From the NCBI GenBank assembly GCA_963772675.1, contig CAVYYF010000005.1:62001-126000 (forward strand): a stretch of DNA of 64,000 nucleotides, in the 5' to 3' direction. The translations under genes and the position numbers were made by a program. This DNA comes from JAKAGZ01 sp963772675 (GTDB taxonomy: Bacteria > Bacteroidota > Ignavibacteria > Ignavibacteriales > Ignavibacteriaceae). Position 1 is the stretch's first letter. Every line of letters starts with the position of its first letter. Below the pieces are notes generated by a model, which was given only the letters and a program-made list of their open reading frames with translations, was not told where the DNA came from and made no database searches. Shown here in pieces: positions 63,091 through 64,000 of this stretch.

Positions 63091-63271
63091 TTCTTATGAT
63101 CCTAATACAAATAGTGCAATAACAAATGACAGGCAGGGATTAATTATTGCTGCCATTGACTTTAAAGCAGCACCTAAAGTTAGTGTTATGCCGGGTATTG
63201 AAGTTCATACGGTACAGGGTGCAAACGATAGTGATGTAACACCAAGAGTAACTTTCTTCTGGCAATTTTAA
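63072..63271 (+). CDS. Porin, C-terminal part (after frameshift)
   Basis: The last strands of the same barrel in the next frame: VGRYDSYDPNTNSAITNDRQ, LIIAAIDFKAAPKVSVMPGIE, and the terminal TPRVTFFWQF with the C-terminal Phe typical of outer-membrane proteins. It has no start of its own. 62215-63271 is one base over a multiple of three. Confidence 0.75.
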
Positions 63272-63314
63272 GAAATAATAATTATAGTAAATAACTAAAA
63301 ACAAGGAGTAGTAA

Positions 63315-64000
63315 ATGATGAAAGGAAAATTGATTTTATTAGTAGCAATGCTTTTAGGAATATTTTCTACATCTTCTTTTGCACAGCTTAAATTGAATGG
63401 TGCTGGTGCAACTTTTCCATATGTAATATATTCAAAATGGTTCGATACTTATCACCAGAAAACGGGTATTGAATTTAATTATCAATCTATTGGTAGCGGC
63501 GGTGGAATTAAACAGGTTACTGAAGGAACAGTTGACTTCGGTGCTTCTGATGCTTTTTTATCAGAAAAACAAATGAAAACAATAAAGCAAAAACAGGGAA
63601 CGCCGGTTTTGCATATTCCTACAGTTATGGGCGCTGTTGTACTTTCTTATAATTTACCAAATGTTGGAAAAGGATTAAAATTATCGCCGGAAGTTTTAAG
63701 TGATATATATTTAGGTAAGATCACAATGTGGAATGACTCAAGAATAACTTCAATCAATAAAGGATTAAGCTTACCATCTGATCCTATATTAGTTGCACAT
63801 CGTTCAGATGGAAGTGGAACGACAAATATTTTTACAGGTTATCTAAGCAAAGTTAGCAAACAATGGTCTGATAAAGTTGGTTCGGGTACTTCCGTTAACT
63901 GGCCTGTCGGTCTGGGTGGAAAAGGTAACGAAGGTGTAGCCGGAATAGTTAAACAAACAGAAGGATCGATTGGATATGTTGAATTAGCTTATGCCGTACA
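63315..64000 (+). CDS. pstS: Phosphate-binding protein PstS (partial)
   Basis: 228 codons are visible before the window ends. A signal peptide (KGKLILLVAMLLGIFSTSSFA) is followed by the PstS hallmarks LNGAGATFPYVIYSKWFDTY, NYQSIGSGGGIKQVTEGTVDFGASDA, the phosphate-contacting AHRSDGSGTTNIFTGYLS and NEGVAGIVKQTEGSIGYVE. Ribosome site AAGGAG lies 6 nt before ATG 63315 (ATG 63318 is also possible). It captures periplasmic phosphate for the PstCAB importer, probably encoded next. Confidence 0.95.
   Translation, partial: MMKGKLILLVAMLLGIFSTSSFAQLKLNGAGATFPYVIYSKWFDTYHQKTGIEFNYQSIGSGGGIKQVTEGTVDFGASDAFLSEKQMKTIKQKQGTPVLHIPTVMGAVVLSYNLPNVGKGLKLSPEVLSDIYLGKITMWNDSRITSINKGLSLPSDPILVAHRSDGSGTTNIFTGYLSKVSKQWSDKVGSGTSVNWPVGLGGKGNEGVAGIVKQTEGSIGYVELAYAV

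Noticed and set aside
1..64000. CRISPR arrays, rRNA or tRNA genes, insertion-sequence transposases, prophage genes
   Set aside because: Looked for while reading but none was seen; a tRNA or covariance-model scan could still find a short RNA gene missed by eye.

Overview
The window reads as a chromosomal segment of a moderately AT-rich Gram-negative bacterium. From memory of gene families and gene order it most resembles the Bacteroidota/Chlorobiota group, probably Ignavibacteria. Pointers are a secretin and an Omp85-type barrel protein (outer membrane), HemN plus HemY, and the ancestral dnaA/rpmH origin layout. No rRNA or tRNA gene was seen, so the taxonomy is inference.

Layout. (1) 1-13590, minus strand: a type IV pilus (T4P)-like machine. 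In transcription order it holds two small pilin-like proteins, PilC, PilB, PilT, a PilM-PilN fusion, a PilO-PilP fusion and a short secretin, followed by a receiver protein, a large hybrid histidine kinase and a receiver-kinase running off the left edge. Most junctions are 4-nt stop/start overlaps, so this is one operon. (2) 13591-18046: a divergent control region with four copies of an 11-bp site, then plus-strand minor-pilin-like genes and a decayed tandem copy of two of them. (3) 18051-24332: a PAS histidine kinase, aspS, a pyrimidine-nucleoside phosphorylase and an SPFH protein. (4) 24533-33953: a heme operon, ccsA/hemX-hemA-hemC-(TetR-hemD fusion)-hemE-hemN-hemY-hemB; hemL lies apart at 45182. 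(5) 33986-46474: mixed cell-envelope and accessory genes (glycosyltransferase, phosphoesterases, broken S9 peptidase, HEPN-like protein, broken ECF sigma unit, MOSC protein, transporter, nucleotidase), with several palindromic dispersed repeats. (6) 46561-58640: the replication-origin region. gyrA, gyrB, dciA, recF, dnaN and dnaA are on the minus strand; rpmH, rnpA, yidD and yidC are divergent on the plus strand. (7) 58710-64000: a patatin-Omp85 protein, a 0.8-kb non-coding region with phosphate-box-like repeats, a phosphate-type porin and the start of pstS.

How the genes work together. Regions 1-2 look like a surface-fibre or pseudopilus system with its own signalling proteins. Its pilin-like subunits lack the usual prepilin signature and start instead with a Gly within the first four residues followed directly by a hydrophobic stretch. 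Region 4 encodes tetrapyrrole synthesis from glutamyl-tRNA to protoporphyrin, with the HemD enzyme covalently attached to a TetR-type repressor domain. Region 7 looks like a phosphate-starvation locus.

Sequence quality. Many genes are broken by single-base frameshifts. These include essential dnaA, and also deoA, pilN, the patatin gene and the porin. In each single-break case the interval is one base too long, which points to base-insertion errors in the underlying assembly. Apparent pseudogenes here should be read with that in mind.
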